Assembly: GCF_014638355.1 (NCBI RefSeq)
Contig: NZ_BMFK01000001.1
Span: 1,875,160 to 1,939,159 of the forward strand
DNA length: 64,000 bases
From: Priestia taiwanensis
GTDB taxonomy: Bacteria > Bacillota > Bacilli > Bacillales > Bacillaceae_G
Reading direction: 5' to 3'
Shown: piece by piece, positions 8,645-17,670 of the stretch
Layout: every line of letters begins with the position of its first letter
Numbering within the stretch: the stretch's first letter is position 1
Made by a program: the position numbers and the translations under genes
The notes under the pieces: model-generated
Told to the model about the DNA's origin: nothing
Databases searched by the model: none
Seen by the model: the letters and a program-made list of their open reading frames with translations, nothing else

Positions 8645-9979
8645 ATGACTAAAGGGATTAAAATTGCAACAATCGGCGGAGGGTCTAGTTACACTCCCGA
8701 GCTAGTTGAAGGTTTCATTAAGCGTTATGATAGACTACCCGTTCGTGAATTATGGCTTGTTGATATTGAAGAAGGTAAAGAAAAGTTAGAGATCGTTGGT
8801 AATTTAGCGAAGCGTATGGTCAAAGAAGCTGGCTTACCAATTGAAGTTCACTTAACATTAGATCGTCGTGAAGCGTTAAAAGACGCTGACTTCGTTACAA
8901 CACAACTTCGTGTTGGCTTATTAGAAGCTCGTGCAAAAGATGAGCGTATTCCAATTAAGCATGGTGTTGTTGGTCAAGAAACAAACGGACCAGGCGGATT
9001 ATTTAAAGCTCTTCGTACAATTCCTGTTATCCTTGATATCGCAAAAGACATGGAAGAATTATGTCCAGATGCATGGTTACTTAACTTCACAAACCCAGCA
9101 GGTATGGTAACAGAAGCTGTACTTCGCCATACGAATATCCAAAAAGTTATTGGACTATGTAACGTACCAATCGGTATGAAGATGGGTATCGCAAATGCAC
9201 TTGAAGTAGATCCATCTCGCTTACACATCGACTTTGCTGGCTTAAACCATATGGTATATGGGTTAAACGTATACTTAGACGGCGTATCCATCATTGATGA
9301 TGTTATTGAAAAATTAGCAAGCGGTGACGCAAACTACACGATGCGTAATATCTCTGATATGGGATATGACCCTGAGTTCATTAAAGGATTAGGCATTTTA
9401 CCGTGTCCATATCACCGTTACTACTACAAAACAAAAAATATTTTAGAAGAAGAGAAAGAGCACGCAAAAGAAGGAAAGACTCGTGCTGAAGTTGTACAAC
9501 AAATCGAAAATGAATTATTCGAAATTTATAAAAACCCAGATTTAAAAGAAAAACCAAAACAATTAGAAAGCCGCGGCGGTGCATTCTACTCTGACGCAGC
9601 TTGTAGTTTAATAGATTCTATATATAACGATCGTCGTGACATTCAACCAGTAAACACTCGCAACAACGGCGCAATCGCTGGTATTCCAGCTGACTCAGCA
9701 GTTGAAGTGAACTGTGTCATCACAAAAGACGGTCCAAAACCAATCACAGTTGGCGAACTTCCAATTGCGGTGAACGGACTTGTGCAAGCAATTAAATCGT
9801 TCGAGCGCGTAAGTATTGAAGCCGCTATAACAGGTGACTACAACAAAGCACTTCTAGCTCTAACAATTAACCCGCTTGTGCCATCAGATGAAGTAGCACG
9901 CGTGATTTTAGATGAAATGTTAGAAGCACATAAAGAATACTTACCACAGTTCTTTCCGAAAGAAACAGTAAAGAATTAA
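8645..9979 (+). CDS. GH4 6-phospho-beta-glucosidase (LicH/CelF-like)
   Basis: A 444-residue NAD- and Mn-dependent glycosidase of family GH4, which hydrolyses phosphorylated disaccharides by oxidation and elimination at C3. N-terminal [15 protein letters not shown] binds [18 protein letters not shown] and [12 protein letters not shown] are family landmarks, and the metal ligands are in GLCNVPIG (Cys) and [11 protein letters not shown] (His). The Cys-Asn-x-Pro form matches the 6-phospho-beta-glucosidase branch (B. subtilis LicH, 442 residues). There is no PTS permease beside it. The promoter carries a NagR-like operator and a perfect cre, so it may act on chitobiose-6-phosphate or a related amino sugar rather than cellobiose. 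Confidence 0.9.
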   Translation: MTKGIKIATIGGGSSYTPELVEGFIKRYDRLPVRELWLVDIEEGKEKLEIVGNLAKRMVKEAGLPIEVHLTLDRREALKDADFVTTQLRVGLLEARAKDERIPIKHGVVGQETNGPGGLFKALRTIPVILDIAKDMEELCPDAWLLNFTNPAGMVTEAVLRHTNIQKVIGLCNVPIGMKMGIANALEVDPSRLHIDFAGLNHMVYGLNVYLDGVSIIDDVIEKLASGDANYTMRNISDMGYDPEFIKGLGILPCPYHRYYYKTKNILEEEKEHAKEGKTRAEVVQQIENELFEIYKNPDLKEKPKQLESRGGAFYSDAACSLIDSIYNDRRDIQPVNTRNNGAIAGIPADSAVEVNCVITKDGPKPITVGELPIAVNGLVQAIKSFERVSIEAAITGDYNKALLALTINPLVPSDEVARVILDEMLEAHKEYLPQFFPKETVKN

Positions 9980-9996
9980 GTTCATAGATTACGAGA

Positions 9997-10026
9997 AAAA
10001 GCATCTCCTAGCGAGATGCTTTTTTT
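9997..10026 (+). terminator. Terminator of the GH4 gene
   Basis: AAAAGCATCTC pairs with GAGATGCTTTT, 5-nt loop, then a T run. Confidence 0.88.
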
Positions 10027-10082
10027 CTTCTTTTCAGTCGTGGTACAATGAACATGAACAATGTACATAAAGGGGATTTTAC

Positions 10083-10394
10083 ATGGAGAAATCAAAATTC
10101 ATCGTCCTCGGAGCACTTGTGATGATCGTTATTGTCGTTGGACTTATTCCATTTTTCCAAGCGGAAGAACGTACAATCCAACGTGCTGTTGAAGCCGCAG
10201 CGGCACATACGGAAGATAAAGGCCTCTCGTCTTTCACGACAACATCAACAGAAGTACTTCCAAAGGACTCTGAACTAGGGGAAGCAATTATTGAAGTAAA
10301 AGGCTACGCTGACAACAAAAAAGACGAAGAAATCATCATTTACATCGACTACTCGAAAAAAGATAAAGTCGTAAAAAGCTCCTTAGAGGAATAG
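10083..10394 (+). CDS. Membrane-anchored small protein
   Basis: A 103-residue protein with an N-terminal anchor helix (FIVLGALVMIVIVVGLIPFF) and a soluble outward domain of about 70 residues ending in EVKGYADNKKDEEIIIYIDY. The start has AAAGGGG 9 bp upstream. It is followed after 2 bp by a two-helix membrane protein, so the two form an operon and may interact. No family recognised. Confidence 0.68.
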   Translation: MEKSKFIVLGALVMIVIVVGLIPFFQAEERTIQRAVEAAAAHTEDKGLSSFTTTSTEVLPKDSELGEAIIEVKGYADNKKDEEIIIYIDYSKKDKVVKSSLEE

Positions 10395-10396
10395 CT

Positions 10397-10591
10397 ATGA
10401 AGGAAATCATTCAACCGTATATACTCGGCTTTGTCCTTGTACTAGTTGGTATCGCTCTTATGTTCCTTTCATTTGTTTTTGCCTCTTCCATTATCTTATG
10501 GAGCATCACACTTGGGATAAGTATCGTATGTAACATTACTGGTATCGTCTTACTTATTAAACGCGTACTTTCGATACCACAAGACGAATAA
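10397..10591 (+). CDS. Two-TM small membrane protein
   Basis: A 64-residue protein made of two transmembrane helices (YILGFVLVLVGIALMFLSF and LGISIVCNITGIVLLI) with a short polar tail. Start 2 bp after the stop of the anchored protein, ribosome site TTAGAGG inside that gene. Function unknown. Confidence 0.62.
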   Translation: MKEIIQPYILGFVLVLVGIALMFLSFVFASSIILWSITLGISIVCNITGIVLLIKRVLSIPQDE

Positions 10592-10634
10592 AATCGTACT
10601 CTATCCGACCACTTAGGTCAGGTAGAGTACGATT
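10591..10634. terminator. Bidirectional terminator
   Basis: AAATCGTACTCTATC pairs with GGTAGAGTACGATTT, with T runs on the plus side. It separates the two-gene operon from the convergent amidase. Confidence 0.8.
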
Positions 10635-10640
10635 TTTTCA

Positions 10641-11357
10641 CTACTTAGCACCAAAATAGTCAAGAATACCATCCACGATTCCTTTTTTCGACTTGTCTTG
10701 GAACTCTGCCGAATTCATACGTCGCTCGTCCTTTTCATTTGAAGTGAAACCTAATTCAAGTAACACAGCTGGAATTGAGCTTTCTCTTAGTACCATATAA
10801 TCACTTGCTTTCACACCTCTATCTCGTGTATCCACATTTTGTTCGAAAATCCCCTTTTGAATAGATTTGGCTAATGTTACATGTGAGGATGACTTACTCG
10901 GAGCATAATGCGTTGTAATCCCTTCTACATTTCTATCTTCAAATGCATCGTGGTGAATGCTAATGTATAAGTCTGCTTTATTTGACTTTGCAAAATCGAT
11001 ACGCGCTTGTAATTCTGCTTTTTGATCTGTTCCCCCAAGTAAGCTGTTGTCATCTTCTCGCGTTAACAATACGTTCGCACCTGTCCTTTGTTGCAATTCT
11101 TCACGAATATTATTTGCTACTTTCAAATTTAATTCTTTTTCGTTCGTTCCATGCGTTAATCCAGTCGTTCCCCCATCTCTTCCGCCGTGACCTGGGTCTA
11201 ACACAATTGTTTTCCCTGCTAGTGGTCGACCTCCACCGCTAGCACTTCTCCCCTCTGGCGATATATTATTTTCTGATGCTTGTCCTGTTAATAACATAGC
11301 ACCTGCACCGACTGCTAATATAGTAACTAATATAATAATAGATAATAGTTTCTTCAT
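10641..11357 (-). CDS. N-acetylmuramoyl-L-alanine amidase (Amidase_3)
   Basis: A 238-residue zinc amidase that cuts the bond between N-acetylmuramic acid and L-Ala of the stem peptide. An N-terminal helix (LLSIIILVTILAVGAGAMLL) serves as signal or anchor. Zinc-site and catalytic motifs are LDPGHGGRDGG (His57), TNEKEL (Glu), ISIHHDAF (His) and the catalytic LLELGFTSN (Glu). No separate wall-binding domain is present. The ATG at 11357 follows GAGGGAAT; a longer frame upstream has no ribosome site. It resembles spore-associated or CwlC/CwlD-size amidases but the stage of action is not clear. Confidence 0.85.
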   Translation of the reverse strand: MKKLLSIIILVTILAVGAGAMLLTGQASENNISPEGRSASGGGRPLAGKTIVLDPGHGGRDGGTTGLTHGTNEKELNLKVANNIREELQQRTGANVLLTREDDNSLLGGTDQKAELQARIDFAKSNKADLYISIHHDAFEDRNVEGITTHYAPSKSSSHVTLAKSIQKGIFEQNVDTRDRGVKASDYMVLRESSIPAVLLELGFTSNEKDERRMNSAEFQDKSKKGIVDGILDYFGAK

Positions 11358-11467
11358 CTTTATTCCCTCTCTAGACATTCCTTTCTTACTTGCTAGGCTT
11401 AGAATAAAGTCACTACGTAAAGATAAAATGCAGATGCTATCGATATAAATTAAAGAAAACAATTATG

Positions 11468-11482
11468 GATTGTGACACAATC
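11468..11482. promoter_or_regulatory. 15-bp palindrome upstream of the amidase
   Basis: GATTGTG-A-CACAATC is a perfect 7-bp-arm palindrome about 110 bp before the amidase start and 30 bp beyond the terminator of the upstream operon. It may be an operator; no known regulator is proposed. Confidence 0.35.
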
Positions 11483-11507
11483 TAATTTGCTACTATCCCT
11501 TTCTCTC

Positions 11508-11540
11508 ACAAAAAAACACCCGGCCTCACAAGACCAGATG
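11508..11540 (-). terminator. Terminator of the PepSY-YtkA operon
   Basis: On the minus strand CATCTGGTC pairs with GGCCGGGTG (some G-U pairs), 6-nt loop, then TTTTTTT. Confidence 0.75.
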
Positions 11541-11550
11541 CAACTTTCCA

Positions 11551-12009
11551 TTAATGATGATGACTATGATTCGATTGTTCTTTCTGACTAAATTGTTCCT
11601 TTATAGCTTTTATTTCTTCTTCTGATACATTACCAACTGTGAATAGTTTCGTTGGCATGACGTGTGTGCCTCTAGCAGAGACGTGTGTTTTGACAAAGTA
11701 AATACCGTCTTCTTTGAACGTCTTTTTCACGTAGTAGACGCCACCTTCTTCATGCTTGGCCATGATCAATTCACTCGCTTCTTTCCCTTTCCATATTTCA
11801 AACTGAACTTCAGAAGCGTCATCGACTGCCTCTTCACCTTGTGTTACTTGTACTTTCAATACATTCTCTTCATGTAATGCAAGATCTTTTGGTAGGAAAA
11901 TAGATGCGACTACTGGTTCTGGCTTCTTACTCGTTTGTTCACTTGTTGTGCACCCTGTTGCAACAGCTGCTAGCATAGCCATTACAATACCAATAAAAAA
12001 TTTCTTCAT
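11551..12009 (-). CDS. YtkA/FixH-like lipoprotein with His tail
   Basis: A 152-residue lipoprotein: signal peptide ending in VATGC, then one YtkA-like Ig-fold domain (ASIFLPKDLALHEEN, EVQFEIWKG, GGVYYVKKTFKEDGIYFVKTHV, GTHVMPT). The C-terminus ends in a HSHHH run that could bind metal. The ATG at 12009 follows a strong GAGGAGG; an upstream in-frame ATG overlaps that site. It lies 11 bp after the PepSY gene, forming an operon. YtkA/FixH domains are linked with copper or oxidase maturation, so a role in metal handling at the membrane surface is likely but not proven. Confidence 0.75.
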   Translation of the reverse strand: MKKFFIGIVMAMLAAVATGCTTSEQTSKKPEPVVASIFLPKDLALHEENVLKVQVTQGEEAVDDASEVQFEIWKGKEASELIMAKHEEGGVYYVKKTFKEDGIYFVKTHVSARGTHVMPTKLFTVGNVSEEEIKAIKEQFSQKEQSNHSHHH

Positions 12010-12020
12010 CTCAATCCTCC

Positions 12021-13394
12021 TCAATTAAACCATTGGTGTAGTTGTTTTACTTTTGATAACACAAAAAAGTCTAGCAACCATACAACAAGGATGGAAATTC
12101 CAACAAGAGGCATCACTATACCAAGCACTAACATGATGAAGAACACTGTACGTGTAACTTTCTTATCCTTCGACTTAGAAGGTGCACCAAGTTTTCCTTC
12201 TGGCTTGCGCTTTCGCCACATAACGAATGAGCTAACGATAATGAAAATAAGTCCTACACAAATGACTAAACCGAGTAATTGATTAGCTAGTCCAAATAAT
12301 CGTCCTTCGTGGAAGGCGATTCCAGTTTCGACTAACTTCGCACCTAGACCAAAATCAGCGAAACGAACGTCACTAAGAATTGCACCGCTATATTGATCGA
12401 CGTGAATCGTTGCTAAATCATTTGGAATATAGCTGCTTGAAATGATATATACACCTTCTTTGCCAGCTGGCATGGAAACCGCATAAGGTGTAGCAATATT
12501 CGAACTCTTTGCGATAGAATGAATCTCATCTACTGTTAATGGTACGTACTCCCCAACCGTTGATGATGGTACTGGTAACGTTTCGTTTGCCCATGGAATA
12601 TCAACTGCTACATCTTTCGTATACGTAATCGATGTCGGCTTCTCTCCGTAACTATATCCATATTCCGGCGGAACAGATACTTTTTGAATTTGTGGACCTA
12701 ATACAGCTGACCATGGCAACCCTGTCATAATTAATAATAGAATACCGATCGATAACCAAAACGCTGGCACAGCATGCATGTCACGCCAAAATGTCTTTCC
12801 TTTACTACGTAACCTTGGTAAAATTGTTCCCCAAACCGATGCTTTATTTCGTGGCCACCATACGTAAAGACCTGTAATTAATAAAATAATTGCCCAACAC
12901 GCAGCAAGTTCAACAAGGTAATTCGCCGCCGTTCCTCCAACAATTAATTCACTATGTAGCTTCACAAATATTTCAGTAAATCGCTCTTCATTGTTAATAC
13001 TTCCAGTAATAGCCCCACTATATGGATCAACAAACACAGAAGACATATGCTCATCTTCTAGTAAACCCACTTCTATTGTTCGATTCACTTCCTCATACTG
13101 CTTCACAAACCGTATCGTTCCATCAGGATATTCATCTTGCACATTCGATACAAGTGTCGAATAAGGTAAGCTTTTCTCGCCCACTTCTTGTACATAATAC
13201 TGATCCTTATACAAAACCGACTCAATCTGTGGCTTAAATACATACACCCCACCACTAAACGCAAGAATAATTAAAAACGGTGAAAAAATAAGACCTGCGT
13301 AAAAGTGCCATCTCCACACCGTTTGGTATATGGCAGCCCTCGTGCGTCGTTTTGATGACTCTAGTGATCCAACTTCTTCTTTCGCAACTCCCAC
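12021..13394 (-). CDS. PepSY-associated TM-helix membrane protein
   Basis: A 457-residue integral membrane protein of the PepSY_TM family. Helices are at about residues 30-52 (WHFYAGLIFSPFLIILAF), 160-180, 210-230, 375-395 and 425-450. Two outward PepSY-like segments (SLPYSTLVSN...FVDPYSGAI, LTVDEIHSI...HVDQYSGAI) lie between them. Family members reduce or move iron or other metals; histidines in WRWHFYAG, FWRDMHAVP and GIAFHEGRLFG are typical and could bind heme. GTG start after AGGGGG. In an operon with the small YtkA lipoprotein and beside another YtkA lipoprotein. Confidence 0.8.
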   Translation of the reverse strand: MGVAKEEVGSLESSKRRTRAAIYQTVWRWHFYAGLIFSPFLIILAFSGGVYVFKPQIESVLYKDQYYVQEVGEKSLPYSTLVSNVQDEYPDGTIRFVKQYEEVNRTIEVGLLEDEHMSSVFVDPYSGAITGSINNEERFTEIFVKLHSELIVGGTAANYLVELAACWAIILLITGLYVWWPRNKASVWGTILPRLRSKGKTFWRDMHAVPAFWLSIGILLLIMTGLPWSAVLGPQIQKVSVPPEYGYSYGEKPTSITYTKDVAVDIPWANETLPVPSSTVGEYVPLTVDEIHSIAKSSNIATPYAVSMPAGKEGVYIISSSYIPNDLATIHVDQYSGAILSDVRFADFGLGAKLVETGIAFHEGRLFGLANQLLGLVICVGLIFIIVSSFVMWRKRKPEGKLGAPSKSKDKKVTRTVFFIMLVLGIVMPLVGISILVVWLLDFFVLSKVKQLHQWFN

Positions 13395-13428
13395 ACTGTT
13401 TCCCCCTCAGTAGCTTTCTCCTTATAAA

Positions 13429-13457
13429 AAAGACTGCCCACTCACATGGACAGTCCT
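13429..13457 (-). terminator. Terminator of the two-domain YtkA lipoprotein
   Basis: Minus-strand AGGACTGTCCA pairs with TGGGCAGTCTT, followed by a T run. It separates this lipoprotein from the PepSY operon. Confidence 0.75.
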
Positions 13458-13462
13458 CACTC

Positions 13463-14188
13463 TTACTTCACTTCGATTTTCTCTTCGATGTGTTCGTGGA
13501 TTTCGCCTTTTTCTACATGTAATTTCACATTGTATGTACCTGCTTCAGCGAATTTCGTTACTGCTTGATACTCACCAGCTTTCGTTTCTTTCGCCTCTAC
13601 GAACTCATGCTTTTCTTTGCCATCTTTCCAAATCTCAAACTTTGCTTTTGCGCCCGCTAACGCTTCTTTCTTATGCTGTACGTGCATTGTTAATGTTGTA
13701 TCTGCATTCACTTTCACATCTTTTGGTTGCATGAAGTGTAACGCTGTATCACCGCCGTGCCCCCCATGGCCGTGACCTTCTGCTTTCTTCTCACCAGCAC
13801 CTACTGTTAATTCTACTGTTGGCATTGTGTGCATGCCATTTGCAGTTGTATGCGGGATTACACTGTACACACCGTCTGCCTCAAATGTTTTCTCGATTGT
13901 GTATACACCATCACCTTTATGCTTCGCTTCGATTTTCTCGCTCTTATCGTTATGCTTAATTTCGAATAACACTTCACTAGCGTCTGTCACTTTCTTCTCG
14001 CCTTGTGTTACAATCGCTTGAATTTCTATTTTTTCATTTGCTTTTAATGTTTCTGGATTTGTTTTCACTTCTACTTTTAACGGCTGAGGTGCCACATCTT
14101 CTGCTTTCGCTTCTTCTTTTTTCTCTTCTTTCGTACATGCTGATAACACTAGTACGATAGCTGACATTGCGATTAACCACTTTTTCAT
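13463..14188 (-). CDS. Two-domain YtkA/FixH-like lipoprotein with His-Gly linker
   Basis: A 241-residue lipoprotein, lipobox VLSAC. Two YtkA-like domains (about residues 38-130 and 155-240) are joined by the linker EGHGHGGHGGD, a likely metal-binding stretch. The first domain shares the pattern GDGVYTIEKTFEADGVYSV...GMHTMPTVELTV with the small lipoprotein at 11551-12009, so they are paralogues. Divergent from the sensor kinase gene across a 174-bp promoter region, which suggests that the two-component system controls it. Confidence 0.75.
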   Translation of the reverse strand: MKKWLIAMSAIVLVLSACTKEEKKEEAKAEDVAPQPLKVEVKTNPETLKANEKIEIQAIVTQGEKKVTDASEVLFEIKHNDKSEKIEAKHKGDGVYTIEKTFEADGVYSVIPHTTANGMHTMPTVELTVGAGEKKAEGHGHGGHGGDTALHFMQPKDVKVNADTTLTMHVQHKKEALAGAKAKFEIWKDGKEKHEFVEAKETKAGEYQAVTKFAEAGTYNVKLHVEKGEIHEHIEEKIEVK

Positions 14189-14362
14189 CGTTTCAATCTC
14201 CTCTGTATATAAATAGTATTACATTCCCCACATACTACTATAAATCATTTGCTACCATTTTCACTATAGCTACATAGGGCTATTCTTTCCGAATTAATAG
14301 TATTCTGATATTTTTTCTATTAAAATAAGAGATAGAAATTCAAAGGATAGGGGAATTTTCAT

Positions 14363-15181
14363 ATGACAGACAAGCAGATTAAAGCATTGATTCTATTAAT
14401 ACCTCCGTTCGCCATTGGGATGTGGGAATATGTTCGCCACGAATTTCTACTACCATATTTATCGATGGACTTAGGAAACGTCTTATCGCCATTCATCGTC
14501 TTCTTCGTGACAGTCTTTCCATTACTAAAGTTATTCCGTCACATGGAACGAAGCCAAGAAGAACTGAAACAAGAACGTGCCTTAAAATCATCCTTAGAAG
14601 AACGTGAAAATATTGCGCGTGAGTTACACGACGGCATCGCGCAGTCACTCTTTTTGTTATCGGTAAAAATGAACAAATTAAAGAAAGAATTGAACTTACA
14701 AGACCACGAACATTATCAAAAAATGGTCCAAACATTGCAGCACGTCCACGAAGATGTGCGCCAATCGATTAAAAATTTACGTGAAACACCGTCGCCACAA
14801 CCTTTTTCATTAATTAGCTCCTTACAAGAGTTTATTGACAAAGTAAAATATGAAAGCGACATCACTGTCCATTTCGACTGGACGATACAAGAAGAACTTA
14901 TTAGCCCGAAAGAAAAAGTTACGCTATTCGCATGTATAAAAGAAGCCATTACAAACGCGATGAAACATGCAAACTGTAAACAATTATGGATTCAAAGCGT
15001 AAAGACAGAACACGGGTGGCAGTGCATCGTCCAAGATGATGGCGTTGGCTTCCCTATGCACACACCGCAAAAAGGATACGGACTCGAAATCATGAAAGAT
15101 CGAACAGCGAAAATGAACTGGAACTTATACATTAAACAAGCAAATGCTGGAACCATTGTGCAAGTTGAAAAGGTGGGATAA
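14363..15181 (+). CDS. NarL-type sensor histidine kinase
   Basis: A 272-residue membrane kinase. Two N-terminal transmembrane helices (residues 8-24 and 38-56) with almost no extracellular domain are followed by the HisKA_3 box ENIARELHDGIAQSLF, with His at the phosphorylation site, and a HATPase domain (EAITNAMKHANCKQ as N box, DDGVGF as G1, GYGLEIMKDR as G2). It pairs with the response regulator 2 bp downstream. The short input part suggests sensing in or at the membrane. By position it may control the divergent YtkA lipoprotein and the PepSY operon. Confidence 0.85.
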   Translation: MTDKQIKALILLIPPFAIGMWEYVRHEFLLPYLSMDLGNVLSPFIVFFVTVFPLLKLFRHMERSQEELKQERALKSSLEERENIARELHDGIAQSLFLLSVKMNKLKKELNLQDHEHYQKMVQTLQHVHEDVRQSIKNLRETPSPQPFSLISSLQEFIDKVKYESDITVHFDWTIQEELISPKEKVTLFACIKEAITNAMKHANCKQLWIQSVKTEHGWQCIVQDDGVGFPMHTPQKGYGLEIMKDRTAKMNWNLYIKQANAGTIVQVEKVG

Positions 15182-15183
15182 CG

Positions 15184-15828
15184 ATGCAACCATATCGAAT
15201 TATTATCGCAGATGATCACGAACATGCTCGCGAAGGCATTCGTGATTTATTAGAAGAATACGATGACTTTGAAGTTGTAGGTGAGGCAACGAACGGACAA
15301 GAAGTTATTGGACTAACGGAACAACTCATGCCGGACTTAATTTTGATGGACATTCAAATGCCCATTGTAAATGGGCTTGAAGCAACAAAACAAATTAAAG
15401 CACGCTTCCCATATGTGAAAATCGTCATGATTACCGTATCGGACGATATTACGCACTTATTCGAAGCATTAAAGCGCGGTGCACAAGGGTACTTATTGAA
15501 AAATATTTACGCTGCCAATTGGTACGAACATTTAAAAGCATTTGCGATGGATGAAGTTCCTCTTTCAAAAGAACTCGCCTTTCAAATTATTGAAGAAATA
15601 TCGAAACAAAAGACGAAAGACACGAAACAAAACCCTCTTTCTAATCGCGAACAAGATGTCCTTCATCTCGTAGCGAAAGGAAAAACAAATCGTGAAATTT
15701 CTGATATACTCTTCATCTCAGAACATACGGTGAAGAACCATTTAAAGAATATTTTGCAGAAGCTACACTTAGAGAACCGTGTCCAACTTGCATGCTATGC
15801 ATACGAACAAGGATGGATACAAACGTGA
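15184..15828 (+). CDS. NarL/FixJ response regulator
   Basis: A 214-residue two-domain regulator. The receiver (1-120) has the acidic pair ADDHEHAREG, the phosphorylation Asp in LILMDIQMP, Thr in ITVSD, and Lys in LLKNIY. The LuxR-type helix-turn-helix (about 150-210) reads LSNREQDVLHLVAKGKTNRE then ISEHTVKNHLKNILQKL. Cotranscribed with the kinase. A sequence ATAGC-N8-GCTAT (14266-14283) in the divergent promoter region is a possible target, low confidence. Confidence 0.87.
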   Translation: MQPYRIIIADDHEHAREGIRDLLEEYDDFEVVGEATNGQEVIGLTEQLMPDLILMDIQMPIVNGLEATKQIKARFPYVKIVMITVSDDITHLFEALKRGAQGYLLKNIYAANWYEHLKAFAMDEVPLSKELAFQIIEEISKQKTKDTKQNPLSNREQDVLHLVAKGKTNREISDILFISEHTVKNHLKNILQKLHLENRVQLACYAYEQGWIQT

Positions 15829-15863
15829 AAAAACTCAGAGTTCAACTCTGAGTTTCTTTTTTA
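15829..15863. terminator. Bidirectional terminator
   Basis: Perfect 12-bp stem AAACTCAGAGTT / AACTCTGAGTTT with a 1-nt spacer, A run before and T run after. Serves the response regulator and the convergent micropeptide. Confidence 0.88.
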
Positions 15864-15873
15864 GCGAAGCTCG

Positions 15874-15933
15874 TTAGAACAAAAACGCCACCGTCGTAAC
15901 AATCATCGCAAACATTAATCCTAGTGTAGCCAT
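15874..15933 (-). CDS. 19-residue hydrophobic micropeptide
   Basis: ATG-started frame reading MATLGLMFAMIVTTVAFLF, a single membrane helix and little else. GAGGG lies about 9 bp upstream and a strong bidirectional terminator begins 10 bp after the stop, so the whole unit is gene-like. Very short membrane peptides of this kind are common in Bacillus and often stabilise larger membrane proteins. Function unknown. Confidence 0.5.
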   Translation of the reverse strand: MATLGLMFAMIVTTVAFLF

Positions 15934-15997
15934 GAATGTATCCCTCTTTTATGAGATGACTCTAATGTTGCATGCTAGTAAACAAATATCATGCATC

Positions 15998-16435
15998 TTA
16001 TTGCTCTAACTTCTCTCCTGTTAGCACTTCAAACACTGTGGCAGACTGTTCTATCGGTAGCTTTGTATATGCACTATCTCCGCTCACAACTTCTAATTGA
16101 CGATGATCTGGCGTAATCCATACTTTGTATTGTACGGGGTCATCTGTAATTTGAGTATTTTTAAATGCAAATATAAATTGATAATTTGGTGGACGATTCA
16201 TCTGTATCTTTTCTTTCTGCCATTCACTTTGATCTAATGCATCTTTTAATCTTTTCACTTCTTTTCCTTCTTGTACTTTGCGAATTTGTTCATAGTTGCC
16301 ACTATCACCAACTTGCTTTTCAACATGAATAGCTCGTTTATACAAGTGTGTATCTTGATTTCCTTCGTTCTCACATCCCATTATCAGTAACAACATAACG
16401 ACAACCCATCCAATCAAAAACTTTTTCCTCTTCAC
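15998..16435 (-). CDS. Lipoprotein of unknown function
   Basis: A 145-residue lipoprotein with lipobox LIMGC and a soluble domain containing RPPNYQFIFAFKN and VQYKVWITPDHRQLEVV, probably beta-rich. GTG start after AAAGGGG. Stands alone between the micropeptide and a glycosyltransferase. No family recognised. Confidence 0.68.
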   Translation of the reverse strand: MKRKKFLIGWVVVMLLLIMGCENEGNQDTHLYKRAIHVEKQVGDSGNYEQIRKVQEGKEVKRLKDALDQSEWQKEKIQMNRPPNYQFIFAFKNTQITDDPVQYKVWITPDHRQLEVVSGDSAYTKLPIEQSATVFEVLTGEKLEQ

Positions 16436-16485
16436 ACAACTATCCCCTTTCGCAAAAAGTATTTTCTACGCTCCTCCCACAAGCA

Positions 16486-17670
16486 TTATCCACGTATGTT
16501 GTGCAATTTTTTAAATGTAAAAATCTTATCTACAGCCCGCGTAAATCCACCTGCTTCTTTAAATGATTCACCAATCATTGTACTGTTCTTCTGAAAAGAC
16601 GTATCTCTGAGGACCGTTTGTACCGCTTCTCTTAAATTGTGAGCAGTAACTGGTGACGTAAAAATAGAAACACCTGCTCCGAGCTCCGCAACTCTTGCTG
16701 CAATGAACGGTTGATCTGACGTTTGTGGAATTACAAGTAACGGTACATGATAATACAATGCTTCACTCGTACTATTCATGCCTCCGTGTGTGATAAACAA
16801 ATCTGTATACTTTAATACGTCTAATTGTGGCACATAACGTTTTACAATGAAGTTTGAAGGAATATCTCCGAGCAACTGAAGGTCAATACGCGTTCCAACA
16901 GACAAAATAACTTTCCCATCAAAATCACGAAGTGCCTCAAAACAAGTATGATAAAAGTCAATATTTTCGTTTACTACCGTCCCAAAAGATATATAAATAA
17001 CCTTCTTCTTTTCTAATTCAGCAAATGGAAACTCTATATCTTCTTGACGATCGGTGATAGATGGACCCACAAAAACAAATTCATCTCCAAACCCTTCCGA
17101 AAAAGGCTGAAATAATCTTGATGTGTATACAATGTTCAAATCACCATAACTGAAAAATATTTCATCTAAACTCGGTGTTTCTAATTGGAACTTTTGCGAA
17201 ATTTCACTAGCCAATGCTTTTGTTTCATCAAGAAACTCTTTAGGCCCAATCACTTCAGGAGGAAAATTATCCAACCCTTGAAAAGCAAATGACGTAACAG
17301 ATGACACGGAAGGGATTTTTAATAATTGCGCAAGCATCCTTCCACTCCCGAACATTGAATCGTGAATAATATAGTCAAATTTCTCACCTTTTGTTTTCTC
17401 CAATACTGTAGGAACGATGATTTCAGATGAACGTAATAAAATTTGTAATAAATGCATGAGGGTAAAGTCTGGCATAGTAGGTGGGGGTAATATTTTCATG
17501 TAGTTTTCATAAGAGCGAAATGTCGCACCCGTCTTTTCAATCTTGTCTTGAAATTCTTCTGTCGTGAAATAAACAACTTCTTCCCCGCGGCGAATTAATT
17601 CCTCAACCAAGCCCAATGTAGGATTCATATGTCCTTCAGCCGGCCCATTCATAAAGAGTACCTTTGACAC
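16486..17670 (-). CDS. MGT-family (YjiC-like) glycosyltransferase
   Basis: A 394-residue GT1 enzyme of the macrolide glycosyltransferase type, which moves glucose from UDP-glucose to small hydrophobic acceptors. N-terminal KVLFMNGPAEGHMNPTLGLV is the acceptor-domain start with the catalytic His; the C-terminal sugar-nucleotide domain has ISFGTV, VPQLDVL and the donor motif FITHGGMNSTSEAL...VPQTSDQ. The start is the GTG at 17670, since AAGGAGG lies 8 bp before it; the upstream ATG would put that ribosome site inside the gene. It is monocistronic with no biosynthetic neighbours, so it may detoxify antibiotics or plant phenolics. Confidence 0.88.
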   Translation of the reverse strand: MSKVLFMNGPAEGHMNPTLGLVEELIRRGEEVVYFTTEEFQDKIEKTGATFRSYENYMKILPPPTMPDFTLMHLLQILLRSSEIIVPTVLEKTKGEKFDYIIHDSMFGSGRMLAQLLKIPSVSSVTSFAFQGLDNFPPEVIGPKEFLDETKALASEISQKFQLETPSLDEIFFSYGDLNIVYTSRLFQPFSEGFGDEFVFVGPSITDRQEDIEFPFAELEKKKVIYISFGTVVNENIDFYHTCFEALRDFDGKVILSVGTRIDLQLLGDIPSNFIVKRYVPQLDVLKYTDLFITHGGMNSTSEALYYHVPLLVIPQTSDQPFIAARVAELGAGVSIFTSPVTAHNLREAVQTVLRDTSFQKNSTMIGESFKEAGGFTRAVDKIFTFKKLHNIRG

